This document shows, piece after piece, positions 44,073 to 53,638 of a DNA stretch of 64,000 nucleotides. Each line of letters begins with the position of its first letter. Positions within the stretch are counted from its first letter, which is position 1. The DNA lies in assembly GCF_914271485.1 (NCBI RefSeq), contig NZ_CAJZAG010000010.1, positions 248,001 through 312,000 of the forward strand, in the 5' to 3' direction. This DNA is from Cupriavidus pampae (lineage in GTDB: Bacteria > Pseudomonadota > Gammaproteobacteria > Burkholderiales > Burkholderiaceae). The notes under the pieces are model-generated. The model had not been told where the DNA came from and did not search any database. It saw only the letters and a program-made list of their open reading frames with translations. A program made the translations under genes and the position numbers.

Positions 44073-45824
44073 ATGGATCGTGTCTATCGCGGGGGCCACG
44101 GACTCGTTGTCGTGATGGCGTGTCATTTGGGGATGATGCCCTTCTTAGCCGCCGCACAGTCGGCGGTGGTCGCGGAAGGGCGTACGAATACCAGGGTGAC
44201 GGTGGCAGATACCGGCGCCACGGTGATCGATATCGCCACGGCTAATGCGGCGGGGCTGTCGCACAACCGGTACGCTCGCTTCGATGTCGATGCGGCGGGC
44301 CTGGTGCTTAATAACGCCGTGCAGGATGTCGCGCAGGTCCGCGCCCGGGTTGGCTCCGAAGCCACGGCTCTCGCCGGCGGTCTGGTGCCCAACGCCAATC
44401 TGACGGCGCCCGCCAGCGTGATCCTCAACGAGGTGATGGGCCCCCATGCCTCGCACTTGCGCGGCATGTTATCGGTGCATGGCGCCACCGCCGACGTGAT
44501 GGTCGCCAATCCTTACGGCATCACATGCTCGGGCTGCAGCTTCCTCAACACGGATCGTGTCGTGCTGACGACCGGAGTGCCACAGATCGACGATAACGGT
44601 GCCGTCGAGACATTCCTCGTCCGGCAGGGCACCGTGACCGTCGACGAAGGGGGGATGGACGCCAGTGGGCAGAAGTCGCTCGACATCATTGCGCGCGCCA
44701 TCAATATCGAAGGCGACATCCAGGCGCAGGCCCTGTCGCTCCATGCCGGCAGTGGCGAGGATGCCGCCCAGGGAGAGATGCAGGGGGACGCGGGTCGTCC
44801 GGCGCGCATGATCGGCAGCGCGCCGTTGGGAGGTGCCCACGGCGATCGGATTCGATTGTCGGTGTCGCGGCTGGGGGTGGGCGTGCGTGGCTCCGAACAG
44901 GCACCACAGGATGTGGAGAGTGAGGACGGGCTGAACGCCCCGGGCAGTGAAGGCCGCCTGCGCATCGTTCGCAAGATCACCGCGACGGGCGACGTATCGC
45001 TGAGTGGCGGAGCAATCGGCAACTCCGGACGCATCGAAAGCAAGGGGGATATCCGAGTGCTGGGCCGATCCTTCGTCAATCGAGGGGATGTGGTGGGAAA
45101 CGGGCACGTCCTCCTGTCCGCTACTGCCATCGTCAACGGGCTAAAGCAGCCCCGCCGCTTATGGCTGCCTCCGTCCCACCGACGCACCTTCAGACTCGCG
45201 CGACCTTCGGTGATGTCACGCCTGTCGCTGTACGAGCCGGTCGAGCGACACTGGCGGGAATCGCAGGTTTTTGCGGAAGCGGACCGCGTTCAGGCACCAG
45301 TGATCTCTGCGGGCAAGACGATGCGGATGACGTTCTTCGTCGGCAAGAATGTCGGCGGGAGACTGGAGAGTGCCGGCACGATGTCCCTCACGGGCCTTGG
45401 CCGCGGCATCATCCAGCCGGTGTTCCATAACAACCCGCTATTGCTGGAGACCCGACACTTCGTCGAGCGCGCATGGCGCCCGCGCGGGTGGCTGAGATTG
45501 TTCATGCCGCAACAGCCCTTTCATCAGGCAGGTATGCCGCCGCCGCCCCGGCCGGAGCCAGCTTCGGTAGAGACACACAACACGCTCGCGGCCGGTATCC
45601 GCGCGCCTGTGTTGCAGACCACGGACTTCGAGCTGAGCAACATCGGGGGTATCGAACAATCGGGAGAGCAGGCAGGCGTCGTGACCGACAAGCTGATCGT
45701 GGGGAAAGTCGCGGAAGCGGACATGCGTGTCTTGAAGCGCGGAGAGATCCCACCGCCCGAAGCCGATGCGGAAATGGTGCCCAAGGTGCGGACCGGGACG
45801 AGGGTGACGCTCAATCCAACGTAA
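44073..45824 (+). CDS. Short TPS-domain (FHA N-terminal) exoprotein 2
   Basis: A 583-residue protein related to the preceding one. Signal sequence to about residue 29 (LAAAQS), then [27 protein letters not shown] and [14 protein letters not shown] (146-159) with [10 protein letters not shown]. Beta-helix-like repeats ([20 protein letters not shown]) run to about 370. The C-terminal 200 residues are unusual: Arg/Pro/Phe-rich ([20 protein letters not shown]), then a polar tail. Compared with true haemagglutinins it lacks the thousands of residues of repeats. The 3' end overlaps the convergent hmuV gene by 14 bases. Confidence 0.83.
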   Translation: MDRVYRGGHGLVVVMACHLGMMPFLAAAQSAVVAEGRTNTRVTVADTGATVIDIATANAAGLSHNRYARFDVDAAGLVLNNAVQDVAQVRARVGSEATALAGGLVPNANLTAPASVILNEVMGPHASHLRGMLSVHGATADVMVANPYGITCSGCSFLNTDRVVLTTGVPQIDDNGAVETFLVRQGTVTVDEGGMDASGQKSLDIIARAINIEGDIQAQALSLHAGSGEDAAQGEMQGDAGRPARMIGSAPLGGAHGDRIRLSVSRLGVGVRGSEQAPQDVESEDGLNAPGSEGRLRIVRKITATGDVSLSGGAIGNSGRIESKGDIRVLGRSFVNRGDVVGNGHVLLSATAIVNGLKQPRRLWLPPSHRRTFRLARPSVMSRLSLYEPVERHWRESQVFAEADRVQAPVISAGKTMRMTFFVGKNVGGRLESAGTMSLTGLGRGIIQPVFHNNPLLLETRHFVERAWRPRGWLRLFMPQQPFHQAGMPPPPRPEPASVETHNTLAAGIRAPVLQTTDFELSNIGGIEQSGEQAGVVTDKLIVGKVAEADMRVLKRGEIPPPEADAEMVPKVRTGTRVTLNPT

Positions 45825-46593
45825 AGGTCACCGAGGGGCCCGCATCGCTGTGCGTCACCTGTGCGGGAAGCCCATACACGTGACTGAGTGCATCGGGCAC
45901 CAGCACCTCGGCGGGCGTGCCCTGCGCAATCGCACGTCCGTTTGCGAGCAGCAATAGCCGGTCGCACCAGCGCGCGGCAAGGTTGACGTCGTGCAGCACC
46001 ACAAGCACCGCCAGCCCTTCGTCGCGCGCGAGCGTGCGCACGGCACGCAACAGCAGCAACTGGTGACGCGGATCGAGACTCGAGGTCGGTTCGTCGAGGA
46101 ACAGCACGCGATACTCGTTGCGCGTGAGGCCAGTCAGTGCCTGCAGCAACGCGCGCGCGAATTGCACGCGTTGCTGTTCACCGCCAGAGATGCCCAGATA
46201 GCGCCGATCGCGCAGCGCGGTGACATCGGCCAGTTGCAGCACCTGATCCATGCGAACGGCAACATCTTCAGCATCGACCTCGGGAAACGGGTAAGCGCCC
46301 ATCTCCACGACCTCGCGCACCGACAGATCGAAGGCGAGGCTCGGCGATTGCGGCAGTACCGCGCGCCGGCGCGCGAGCGCCTGCGTGGACCACCGTGCAA
46401 GTGCCTGCGCGTCGAGCGTGACGGCGCCACCGGTCGGCGCAAGTTCACCCGCAAGCGTGCCAAGCAAGGTTGACTTGCCAGCGCCGTTGGCGCCGAGCAC
46501 GCCCACCACTTCACCGGCATGCAGGTCGAGGTCGATCGCATGCAGCACCGTGCGATCGTCGCGCGCGCATGTCAGTTGTCGGGTCGATAGCAT
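45811..46593 (-). CDS. hmuV: Haem ABC transporter ATP-binding protein
   Basis: A 260-residue ATPase of the iron/haem ABC family. Walker A is [11 protein letters not shown], the signature is [17 protein letters not shown], Walker [16 protein letters not shown] and the switch His is in [14 protein letters not shown]. Length and sequence fit HmuV. It is the last gene of the haem operon, 21 bases after hmuU, and powers haem import through HmuU. Confidence 0.93.
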   Translation of the reverse strand: MLSTRQLTCARDDRTVLHAIDLDLHAGEVVGVLGANGAGKSTLLGTLAGELAPTGGAVTLDAQALARWSTQALARRRAVLPQSPSLAFDLSVREVVEMGAYPFPEVDAEDVAVRMDQVLQLADVTALRDRRYLGISGGEQQRVQFARALLQALTGLTRNEYRVLFLDEPTSSLDPRHQLLLLRAVRTLARDEGLAVLVVLHDVNLAARWCDRLLLLANGRAIAQGTPAEVLVPDALSHVYGLPAQVTHSDAGPSVTFTLD

Positions 46594-46614
46594 TCGCGCC
46601 CCAATGACGTCATA

Positions 46615-47631
46615 TTATTTTCGCGTGAGCATCCACAGCAGGAACGGACCGCCGACGAGACTGGTCACGATGCCAATCGGTAACTCCGCCGGAATCACCA
46701 CGATTCGTGCGAGCCAATCCGCGAGCGTCAGTGCCATCGCACCGCCGGCGATCGTATTGGGCAGCAGCCACCGGTGATCGGCACCGAGCGGTAGCCGTAC
46801 CAGATGCGGCACGACAAGTCCGACAAAGCCGATCGTGCCGGTCACCGCAACCAGCGGGCCCACCAGCAGCGCCGTCAGCACGATCAGGCGGCGTCGCACG
46901 CGGCGGATGTCGAAGCCGAGGTGATGCGCCTCGCGTTCACCAAGCAGCAATGCGTTCATCACGCGCCAGTCACGCAGCAGCAACACGCACAGTACGGCGA
47001 CCAGGGGCACGATCCACGCAAGCATGCTCCACGTGGCACCGGCCAGGCTGCCCATGTTCCAGAACGTCAGGTTGCGCAACTGCACGTCGCTGGCCTGATA
47101 GGTGAAGAACCCGACCACACTTGCGCAAATCGCGTTGATCGCGACGCCCGCCAGCAACAGGTTGGCCACGCCGGGCCGGCGTGTTCCGAGTTTGTAGGCA
47201 AGCGCGGTGGCAATCAGGCTGCCGAGAAACGCCAGCGGTGCCACGCCCCAGAGCCCTTCGGCACCCAGCACGATGGCGATCACCGCGCCGGCGGCACCGC
47301 CGAGTGAAATGCCAACGAGGCCGGGCTCCGCCAGCGGATTGCGAAACAAGGCCTGCATGACCGCGCCCGATAGCGCCAGCGCGGCACCGACCACCACCGC
47401 CAGCACGATACGCGGCAGCCGCACTTCGATCAGCACGTTGCGCCAGATCGTGGCATCCGGGTCCAGATCGGTCGACCACAGCAACGACAGCAGTCGGCTG
47501 CGTGGAATCGCGAGCGCGCCGCTGGCCGATGCGAGCAGCGCGACCAGCACCACGAGTGCGCACAGCACGAGGAAGACCTGGGCCGGCGACAGATATCGCA
47601 AGGCCCGCAGTTTCATCACAGCTTGGATCAT
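46615..47631 (-). CDS. hmuU: Haem ABC transporter permease
   Basis: A 338-residue FecCD-family permease with about ten membrane segments. Signatures: VRLPRIVLAVVVGAALALSG, QALFRNPLAEPGLVGISLGG, and GTIGFVGLVVPHLVRLPLGA. The ATG overlaps the stop of hmuT by four bases. It forms the inner-membrane channel for haem delivered by HmuT. Confidence 0.94.
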   Translation of the reverse strand: MIQAVMKLRALRYLSPAQVFLVLCALVVLVALLASASGALAIPRSRLLSLLWSTDLDPDATIWRNVLIEVRLPRIVLAVVVGAALALSGAVMQALFRNPLAEPGLVGISLGGAAGAVIAIVLGAEGLWGVAPLAFLGSLIATALAYKLGTRRPGVANLLLAGVAINAICASVVGFFTYQASDVQLRNLTFWNMGSLAGATWSMLAWIVPLVAVLCVLLLRDWRVMNALLLGEREAHHLGFDIRRVRRRLIVLTALLVGPLVAVTGTIGFVGLVVPHLVRLPLGADHRWLLPNTIAGGAMALTLADWLARIVVIPAELPIGIVTSLVGGPFLLWMLTRK

Positions 47632-48506
47632 CGGGCCGCGAGCGGTGCGAATCCCGCCTGCAGCTGGCGTAGCGCTTCGGGCAGGCGCGGGCCAAAGCCG
47701 AGCAACAGCAGATCGTCCATCACGACGATGCGCTTGTTGCGGGCCGCGGGCGTCGCGTTGAGGCCGGGCTGCGCGAGAAAGGCTTCCACGCTGCCCGAGG
47801 CCTGAATCGACATCGTCGTGGTGACGATCACGTCAGGCCGCAGTGCGGCCGCGGCTTCGGCCGAAAAAGGCTTGTATCCAGTCTGGTCGCCGAGCACGTT
47901 GGTGGCGCCGACAAGCTTGAGCATGGCGGCACCCGCGGTGTCTTCCCCGGCCGCCTGCATCTTGCCGGTGTGCGCGCTGACCATCAACACGCGCGGAGGT
48001 TTGACTGTGGGTTTGATTGCATCGAGCTCGGCATGGATCCGATCGACCAGCGCCTTGCCTTGCGTGCCGCGCTCGAGCGCGGTGGCCGCGCCGAGAATGC
48101 GTTGGTCGAGCGCCGCCACCGTCGGTGCGGATGGCAATACCACCACCTTGCTGCCCAGCCGTTTCAGCTGCTCGAGCGATTGCGGCGGACCGCTCTGGTC
48201 GGAAGCCAACACGAGATCCGGCTTCAGGCTTGCGACGCCCTCGACCGAGAACGTGCGGTAGTAGCCGACCTTCGGCAGCTTGAGCGCGGCAGGCGGATAG
48301 ATGCTCGAGGCGTCCGCGCCCACGAGGCTGTTGCCCGCATCGAGCGCGTAGACGATCTCGGTGACGGCGCCACCGAGGCCGACCACGCGTGCCGGCGGCG
48401 CGGCTTGCGCGACAGGGATGACGAATGCGACATGAGCGAGCCCCGCCACGCACAGCAGCGAAAGCAACGCGTGGCGCGCGGTGCGCAGGGTGACAGCGCG
48501 CTTCAT
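47628..48506 (-). CDS. hmuT: Periplasmic haem-binding protein
   Basis: A 292-residue substrate-binding protein of the helical-backbone metal-receptor class. Signal peptide to AQA; then RVVGLGGAVTEIVYALDAGN, LVGADASSIYPPAALKLPKV GYYR (the Tyr in this region is the usual haem ligand), and VASLKPDLVLASDQSGPPQS. Start at 48506 is one base after the hmuS stop. It passes haem to HmuUV. Confidence 0.93.
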   Translation of the reverse strand: MKRAVTLRTARHALLSLLCVAGLAHVAFVIPVAQAAPPARVVGLGGAVTEIVYALDAGNSLVGADASSIYPPAALKLPKVGYYRTFSVEGVASLKPDLVLASDQSGPPQSLEQLKRLGSKVVVLPSAPTVAALDQRILGAATALERGTQGKALVDRIHAELDAIKPTVKPPRVLMVSAHTGKMQAAGEDTAGAAMLKLVGATNVLGDQTGYKPFSAEAAAALRPDVIVTTTMSIQASGSVEAFLAQPGLNATPAARNKRIVVMDDLLLLGFGPRLPEALRQLQAGFAPLAAR

Positions 48507-48507
48507 G

Positions 48508-49554
48508 TCAGGCCGCCAGTGCATGGTTGCACAGCGACTGCAGCAACGTGCGCCACGCCGGCAGTTCAGGCTTGCCGGGTTTGCGCTCGCCGAAGAACTG
48601 GACGATCAGTTCACCATTCGCGCCATACAGTTCGAGCGATGTCACCCAGCCATCGGTGGTGGGCTTGTTGACCACCCAGCTGCTCGTCACGGCCTGCGTA
48701 TTCAGGTGCAGGTTGAACGTCGGGTCGAGCACGTTGAACCAGGGGCCGGTGCGCACCAGCTTCTGGACCGGCCCGGTGTGGATCTGCACGATGCCGCGAT
48801 TGGCGACGAAGCACATGATCGGCAGCTTCGTATCGGCCGCGCGTTGCAGCATGGTTTCCACAGTGACGTTGTCGACCGCCTGGGCCAGATCGTCGCCAGC
48901 GGCGCGCAGCGCGCCAAGGCGCGACACCTTGTACTGTCGCAGCATGCCGAAAAAATCGTGCGTATCGGTCAGGCCACGCCAGTGCGCGCGGAAGGCCGAG
49001 ATATCGGCGGGCGCGTCGGCCTCGTTGGCCGCCTGCGGAGCCTCGACGATGACCGGCGTACGCGCATCGCTGGCATGGCGCTCGACGTATGCCTGCCACG
49101 CAGCCGCGTCGGTGGCTTCCGTGCGGTAGACCTTGTGCACCGCCTCGCCGCTCTTGTCGAAGAATTGAATGCTGTCGCGGCCGTTTTCGGTGACCGCATA
49201 GAAATACTTCCAGCTGCTGAAGAACATACGCAGGTCGATATCGGGCCCGAGCACGATGCCAACCGGGCCTTCGGCCTGGATATCGGTGTAGGTGCCATGA
49301 CGCTCGTGCACGGCAGCGTCGTTGCGCGACAGCGCCATGACGGGACCGAGCGTGCCGAGGTCGCGGAACAGTGCCTGCGCGGGACCGTTCAGCTCGCGTG
49401 CGGTCACGCCGCATTCGGCGGCGACGAGCGCGGCTTCCGTTGCGCCGAGCTTGCGCGCGCGGTCGCGAATGCGCAGACCGGGTTCCTGGTCGATCAACTG
49501 CTGATGTTGAGCCCGCAGGGTGTCGAAACTGTCTTGTTGCATAGTGGCTTGCAT
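48508..49554 (-). CDS. hmuS: Haemin-degrading/trafficking factor
   Basis: A 348-residue cytosolic HmuS/HemS/ChuS protein made of two similar halves. Visible are LGATEAALVAAECGVTAREL, VMALSRNDAAVHERHGTYTD, and in the second half NRGIVQIHTGPVQKLVRTGP WFNVLDP with LHLNTQAVTSSWVVNKPTTD. Members bind imported haem and pass it on or break it down. ATG 49554 is taken as start; 49542 is also possible. It lies between the HmuY-like gene and hmuT. Confidence 0.93.
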   Translation of the reverse strand: MQATMQQDSFDTLRAQHQQLIDQEPGLRIRDRARKLGATEAALVAAECGVTARELNGPAQALFRDLGTLGPVMALSRNDAAVHERHGTYTDIQAEGPVGIVLGPDIDLRMFFSSWKYFYAVTENGRDSIQFFDKSGEAVHKVYRTEATDAAAWQAYVERHASDARTPVIVEAPQAANEADAPADISAFRAHWRGLTDTHDFFGMLRQYKVSRLGALRAAGDDLAQAVDNVTVETMLQRAADTKLPIMCFVANRGIVQIHTGPVQKLVRTGPWFNVLDPTFNLHLNTQAVTSSWVVNKPTTDGWVTSLELYGANGELIVQFFGERKPGKPELPAWRTLLQSLCNHALAA

Positions 49555-49614
49555 GGTGTCAGGTCCGGCGTGCCGCGGCACACGCCGCGGCACGCTGTGG
49601 AGCGCGTCGGAAAA

Positions 49615-50919
49615 TCAGGGCTGCACGTCGTACTGGATGGTCCAGGTCTGCGCGCTGCTCGCATTGCTCGGATCCGCGTACTGGATCTGCGTTACGTGGA
49701 AGCGAGCATACGTCGTACCCTCGCCACCGCGCACCAGCGATGCGCTCGCCGCGTTCGCCGCGATCAGATGCGCGACCGCCGGCAGGCCTGCGGCGGTGGC
49801 CGCGGCTGCAGTCGGATAGTACGAGAACCAGCCATAGTTTAGGGCGTTCGGGTACGTACCGGTGTACTTCGGATTGAGTGACGATGCCGTCGCATCCTTA
49901 ACCCATGCGCTTGCCGTGGCCGGGACGGATAGCGTGGTGTCGCTCAGGTCGGCCAGCCTTGTGGTGGCGTTCGTCGCGTCGGTGAACTTCGCGGCCACGG
50001 GCTTGTTGCTCGTGTCATAGAAGCCCGCGGGCGTGCGGCCCACGAAGCCGGCCACGGTACCGGTGCCCGATTCGCCGCCGTTCAGCTTGAAGTTATAGCG
50101 ATTGAAAGCGATGTGCCACGTGCCGGTCGCGGTCGACACAGCACCCGCGTTCAGGTCGTAGTACACCCAATCGGCGGATGCATTGACCTGCGCGGTGCGT
50201 ACGGTGCCTGGTACCGCGCGATCGACCCATCGGAACGACGGGTTGCCCGAGGTGGTACCGCCGGCGCCGCCGTAGTAGCCGGTGACCTGCAGCGCAAACA
50301 CCTGCGCGCCCGCGCCGGTCGCGTCCGCCACGGCGCTGTTGGTCGTGATCAGGAACGTGCGCCAGGTCGGGTACAGCAGGTGGTCGGTGGCGCCGCCCAC
50401 GCCGTATTCGAATGCGGCCGACTGAATGTCGTTGGTGCTGGTGAACACGCCGCTGGCCGCATCCTTGAAGAACAGCGTGGACGGGATCGCGCCGCTGACC
50501 GGATCGGTCGTCGCGTTTTTCCACGCCTGCAGTTCGGTCCAGGTGTGGTCGAACGGGCCGCCAAACGCGCCGCCGGCACCGGTGCCGCTCGTGCCGCTGT
50601 TGGTCCACAGCGATGCGGTCATGTTGCCGCCCTTGACCTTCAGGTCCCACGCGGTGCCCGTGCAGTCCGCGGTCTGCGCCTGCGCGTTGAAGTCGTAGCA
50701 GACCGAGGTGCCATTGGCCGGCAGCGTGAAGGTCCATGTGCCCGACTGCGTGAACGCCGTGGTCGGCGTGACCGGGGTGGTCGGTGTGGTGGGCGTGGTC
50801 GGCGTCGTGGTGGCGGGCGCATCGTCGCCACCGCCACCGCAGGCCGCGAGGACCGCGGTTACCAGAGCCAGCATGACGGTGCCAGCCGTCGATGCCGAAA
50901 ACAATCCATTCTTTTTCAT
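49615..50919 (-). CDS. HmuY-family haem-binding lipoprotein
   Basis: A 434-residue lipoprotein encoded between the haem receptor and hmuS. GGAGG ribosome site; signal ending in LAAC, a TTPTTPTTPTTPVTPTT linker from a short tandem repeat, then a HmuY-like domain: WTFTLPANGTSVCYDFNAQA, TAWDLKVKGGNMTASLWTNS and TTYARFHVTQIQYADPSN. HmuY proteins collect haem at the surface and hand it to a TonB receptor. This one is larger than Porphyromonas HmuY and has extra inserted segments. Confidence 0.82.
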   Translation of the reverse strand: MKKNGLFSASTAGTVMLALVTAVLAACGGGGDDAPATTTPTTPTTPTTPVTPTTAFTQSGTWTFTLPANGTSVCYDFNAQAQTADCTGTAWDLKVKGGNMTASLWTNSGTSGTGAGGAFGGPFDHTWTELQAWKNATTDPVSGAIPSTLFFKDAASGVFTSTNDIQSAAFEYGVGGATDHLLYPTWRTFLITTNSAVADATGAGAQVFALQVTGYYGGAGGTTSGNPSFRWVDRAVPGTVRTAQVNASADWVYYDLNAGAVSTATGTWHIAFNRYNFKLNGGESGTGTVAGFVGRTPAGFYDTSNKPVAAKFTDATNATTRLADLSDTTLSVPATASAWVKDATASSLNPKYTGTYPNALNYGWFSYYPTAAAATAAGLPAVAHLIAANAASASLVRGGEGTTYARFHVTQIQYADPSNASSAQTWTIQYDVQP

Positions 50920-50941
50920 TTGAGTTTTCCTCCCAGTTGAA

Positions 50942-52951
50942 CTAGCGCACCACGTCGACGTTGACGCGCGCGCCGAGGTACACGAATCGGCCTGCCACCG
51001 GCCCAAAATCATTGGCGTTCGAAAAATCGCGCTGGCGATCGAACAGGTTGTTCACGCCCACGAAGGCGGTCACGTTGCGTCCGATCTTCTGGTTCAGCAC
51101 GAGGTCGAGCGTGCCCCAGCCCGCTGAGCGGACGTTGCTCGTGGAGTCGACCAGCTCGCTGCTCTGAAAGCGCGCGCGCGTGGTCAGTTCGGTACCGGGC
51201 AGCACGCGCCAGTCCATGCCGACGCGGCCCATGTTGCGTGGCCGACGGGTCAGCTCGGTGCCCGTGTTGAGGTCTTCGGTGTCGGTGTACGTGTAGGCAA
51301 AGTTGAAGCGCAGCGCGTCGGTGGCGACCCAGCGCAATGCCGTCTCCGCCCCCTGCGTGCGTGCGCGCGCCACGTTGCGATAGGTGTAGACCGCAATGCC
51401 ATTCACGAGCGTGAAGTTGGTCATGTCGGTCTGGATCAGATTGCTGACGTGGTTGTAGAACAGGTTCGCGTCGAACACGAGGCGATCGCGCCAGTTCAGC
51501 GTGCCACCGAGCTGGAAGCTGTTCGACGATTCGGGTTTCAGGTTCGGGTTGCCGAGCACCATATAGCCGAGCGAGCTGTGGTCGAACAGGTAATAGCGTT
51601 CCTTGAGGTTCGGCACGCGATAGCCCTGGCCATAGTTCGCGCGCACCACGCCCTTCCAGTCGTCGGTCTGCAGCAGGTTGCCGCGCACGCCGACCTTGGG
51701 CGCGAAGTGGCTGCCGAAGTCGGAGTCGTGCTGGCCGCGCAGGCCCACGATCATTTCCCAGCGTTCGCTGAACAGGATGTCGTTCTGCAGGTAGAGCTCG
51801 CCATTGCGGCGCTCGGCGTTGCCGGCGATCTCGGAGACGTTGTTGCTGGTCTGGTCCAGACGCTCGCGATGCAGATCGGCGCCGAACTGCCACAGTTGCG
51901 AGTACCAGGCGGGCAGGTCGAACTGCATGGACAGATGATCCGTGCGCTGCGACGACACACGGGTGCCGGTCTGCACCGCGCTCGAGTACTCGCGCGTGGT
52001 GCTGTCGTAGCTCTCGGTCATGCCCGCGACGCGCGCGCGCACGCCGCTGTCGAACTTCCACTGGCCGCCACCGGTAAAGCGATTGCGGTCGATGTCCTCG
52101 GACTTGCGCTGCGGTACGTAGTTGGGCGGTGCGTAATATTGGTAACGCTGCTCGTCGGTCTCGCGATAGGCGCTCGCATCGACCCAGAAATTGCCGGCAG
52201 TGGTGGGCAGCCATTCCAGCCGTCCCGAATACTGCTGGCGGCGCACCTTGTCGCCATGCTGCGTCCAGCCGTCCGGATCGACGGCGAACCCCTTGTTGTC
52301 GAGCGCGTCGGCGACCACGCGCGCCCGAAGCTTCTCGGTACCGCCCTCGACGCGCATGCTGCCGTGGAGCAGGCCCGGCGTGCCATCGGCGTTCTGGCCG
52401 CCGTAGGTACCGCCATCGGCGACGGCCGCGGCAGAGAGTCCTTTGCCGATCGGCCGGGTAATCACGTTGATCACGCCGCCCATGGCGGAGCTGCCGTACT
52501 GCGCGGAACTGGCCCCCTTGACCACTTCGACGCGGTCCACGTCGGCAGTCAGGTACTGCGACACATCGACCGTCGAACCGGTGCTGGCGCTGATCGGCAA
52601 CCCGTCGATCAGGATCAGGACCTGATCGCTGGTCATGCCCTGCAGCGACACCTCGTATCCGGACTTGCCGTGGATCTCGCGCAATTGCAGGCCCGGCACG
52701 TTCTCGAGGGCGTCCTTGAGCGTGCGCGCATGGGTGCGTTCGATTTCCTGCCGGGTCACGACTTCCGTCTTCACCGGCGTCTCGTCGATGTCTTTTTCGG
52801 AGCGTGTGCCGGTCACCACGATCGACGGCAGGAGTGGGGCGTCTCCAGTGGAGAACTGCGCCCAGGCTTCGGTCGCGAAGGCGGGACAGAGCAGCGCGCC
52901 GGCGACAGCCGCGATACAGCTTCGACGCAGGTTACATGGCGGTACGAGCAC
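50942..52951 (-). CDS. TonB-dependent haem receptor
   Basis: A 669-residue outer-membrane receptor. Signal peptide, then a TonB-box region near IVVTGTRSEKDIDETPVKTE, plug domain (LKDALENVPGLQLREIHGKS, VLILIDGLPISASTG, VEVVKGASSAQYGSSAMGGV INV) and barrel ending FVYLGARVNVDVVR. The start codon is GTG at 52951, the first start after an in-frame stop. It heads the haem operon and has a Fur-like box upstream, so it is most likely a haem receptor (HmuR-like), though the sequence alone does not exclude a siderophore ligand. Confidence 0.9.
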   Translation of the reverse strand: MLVPPCNLRRSCIAAVAGALLCPAFATEAWAQFSTGDAPLLPSIVVTGTRSEKDIDETPVKTEVVTRQEIERTHARTLKDALENVPGLQLREIHGKSGYEVSLQGMTSDQVLILIDGLPISASTGSTVDVSQYLTADVDRVEVVKGASSAQYGSSAMGGVINVITRPIGKGLSAAAVADGGTYGGQNADGTPGLLHGSMRVEGGTEKLRARVVADALDNKGFAVDPDGWTQHGDKVRRQQYSGRLEWLPTTAGNFWVDASAYRETDEQRYQYYAPPNYVPQRKSEDIDRNRFTGGGQWKFDSGVRARVAGMTESYDSTTREYSSAVQTGTRVSSQRTDHLSMQFDLPAWYSQLWQFGADLHRERLDQTSNNVSEIAGNAERRNGELYLQNDILFSERWEMIVGLRGQHDSDFGSHFAPKVGVRGNLLQTDDWKGVVRANYGQGYRVPNLKERYYLFDHSSLGYMVLGNPNLKPESSNSFQLGGTLNWRDRLVFDANLFYNHVSNLIQTDMTNFTLVNGIAVYTYRNVARARTQGAETALRWVATDALRFNFAYTYTDTEDLNTGTELTRRPRNMGRVGMDWRVLPGTELTTRARFQSSELVDSTSNVRSAGWGTLDLVLNQKIGRNVTAFVGVNNLFDRQRDFSNANDFGPVAGRFVYLGARVNVDVVR

Positions 52952-52985
52952 TTTGGAATCGTTCTTTTACGAATGGAGGTGCAAA

Positions 52986-53000
52986 TGATAATGGTTAACA
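52986..53000 (-). promoter_or_regulatory. Fur-box-like operator of the haem operon
   Basis: TGATAAT-G-GTTAACA at 52986-53000 matches the inverted TGATAAT/ATTATCA core of the Fur consensus at 12 of 14 arm positions. It lies 35 bases before the receptor start, where Fur would block transcription when iron is plentiful. Confidence 0.7.
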
Positions 53001-53092
53001 TTCGCGTGTACAACAGCTTACAAATATAGACATTTCGATACATGAGGCGTAACCGGCTCACCACCGTGTGGTGCGACGCATCGGAAAGGGCC

Positions 53093-53173
53093 CGCAGAAA
53101 TGGGTACGCTCTACGCAGAAACGGGTACGCTTGGCGACGCGGCAAGCTTGCGGGTACGCAGAAACGGGTACGC
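53093..53173 (+). repeat. Cluster of three dispersed-repeat copies
   Basis: Copies at 53093-53109 (CGCAGAAATGGGTACGC), 53113-53130 and 53156-53173 (both ACGCAGAAACGGGTACGC) lie in direct orientation between the haem and feo operons. Spacing is 3 and 25 bases. Confidence 0.85.
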
Positions 53174-53207
53174 ACGCACCCCGCTGTTACTGGCGCGGGG
53201 CAACAAA

Positions 53208-53230
53208 AAAGCGACCTCGAGGGTCGCTTT
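53208..53230 (-). terminator. Intrinsic terminator of the feo operon
   Basis: AAAGCGACC (53208-53216) and GGTCGCTTT (53222-53230) pair around a five-base loop. On the minus strand the stem runs into TTTTTTGTTG, a classic tail, 21 bases after the last gene of the feo operon. Confidence 0.92.
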
Positions 53231-53250
53231 ATCTTGGAGATGACTGGGGG

Positions 53251-53595
53251 TCAGGGCCGTCGCATAAACCGGATCACCTGCTCGTCATTGCCGCCCGAGG
53301 ATGGCACGGTGTTCGACGACGCGCTCGACGACCCGTTCGACGACGTGTTCGACCCGCAGCTGCCGCAGCCGCTGTTGGTGTCGCATCCCGTCGCACAGCC
53401 CGCTGCCGCGGTGGGGCTCAGCCGCCGGGCGATCCATCCACGCCAGCCCGTTGCCATGGCGCCGCCCAGCATGGTGGCAAGGCTGGCCTTGACCCGCTCA
53501 CGGGTCCGCGGCAGATAACGTGACGCCACCGAGAGCGCGCACGCAATCACGATCAGCGGGACCAGCAGGGTTTCGAAGGCATGGTAGAGCGTCAT
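53251..53595 (-). CDS. Cys-rich small membrane protein of the feo operon (DUF6587-like)
   Basis: A 114-residue protein with one N-terminal membrane segment (LVPLIVIACALSVASRYL) and a basic loop, then a Cys/Ser/Asn/Gly-rich tail: GCATGCDTNSGCGSCGSNTS with five cysteines. It follows feoB by 43 bases, in the place where FeoC or other accessory proteins are found. The Cys cluster could bind iron or an Fe-S cluster or act as redox sensor; there is no winged helix as in FeoC. Confidence 0.72.
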   Translation of the reverse strand: MTLYHAFETLLVPLIVIACALSVASRYLPRTRERVKASLATMLGGAMATGWRGWIARRLSPTAAAGCATGCDTNSGCGSCGSNTSSNGSSSASSNTVPSSGGNDEQVIRFMRRP

Positions 53596-53638
53596 GGTCG
53601 GTTTGACCGGCGACGGAGTCGCCGGTTCAGGTCAACAG

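Noticed and set aside
51449-53029. 526-residue rightward frame opposite the TonB receptor
   Set aside because: Antisense shadow; the receptor frame has plug and barrel signatures.
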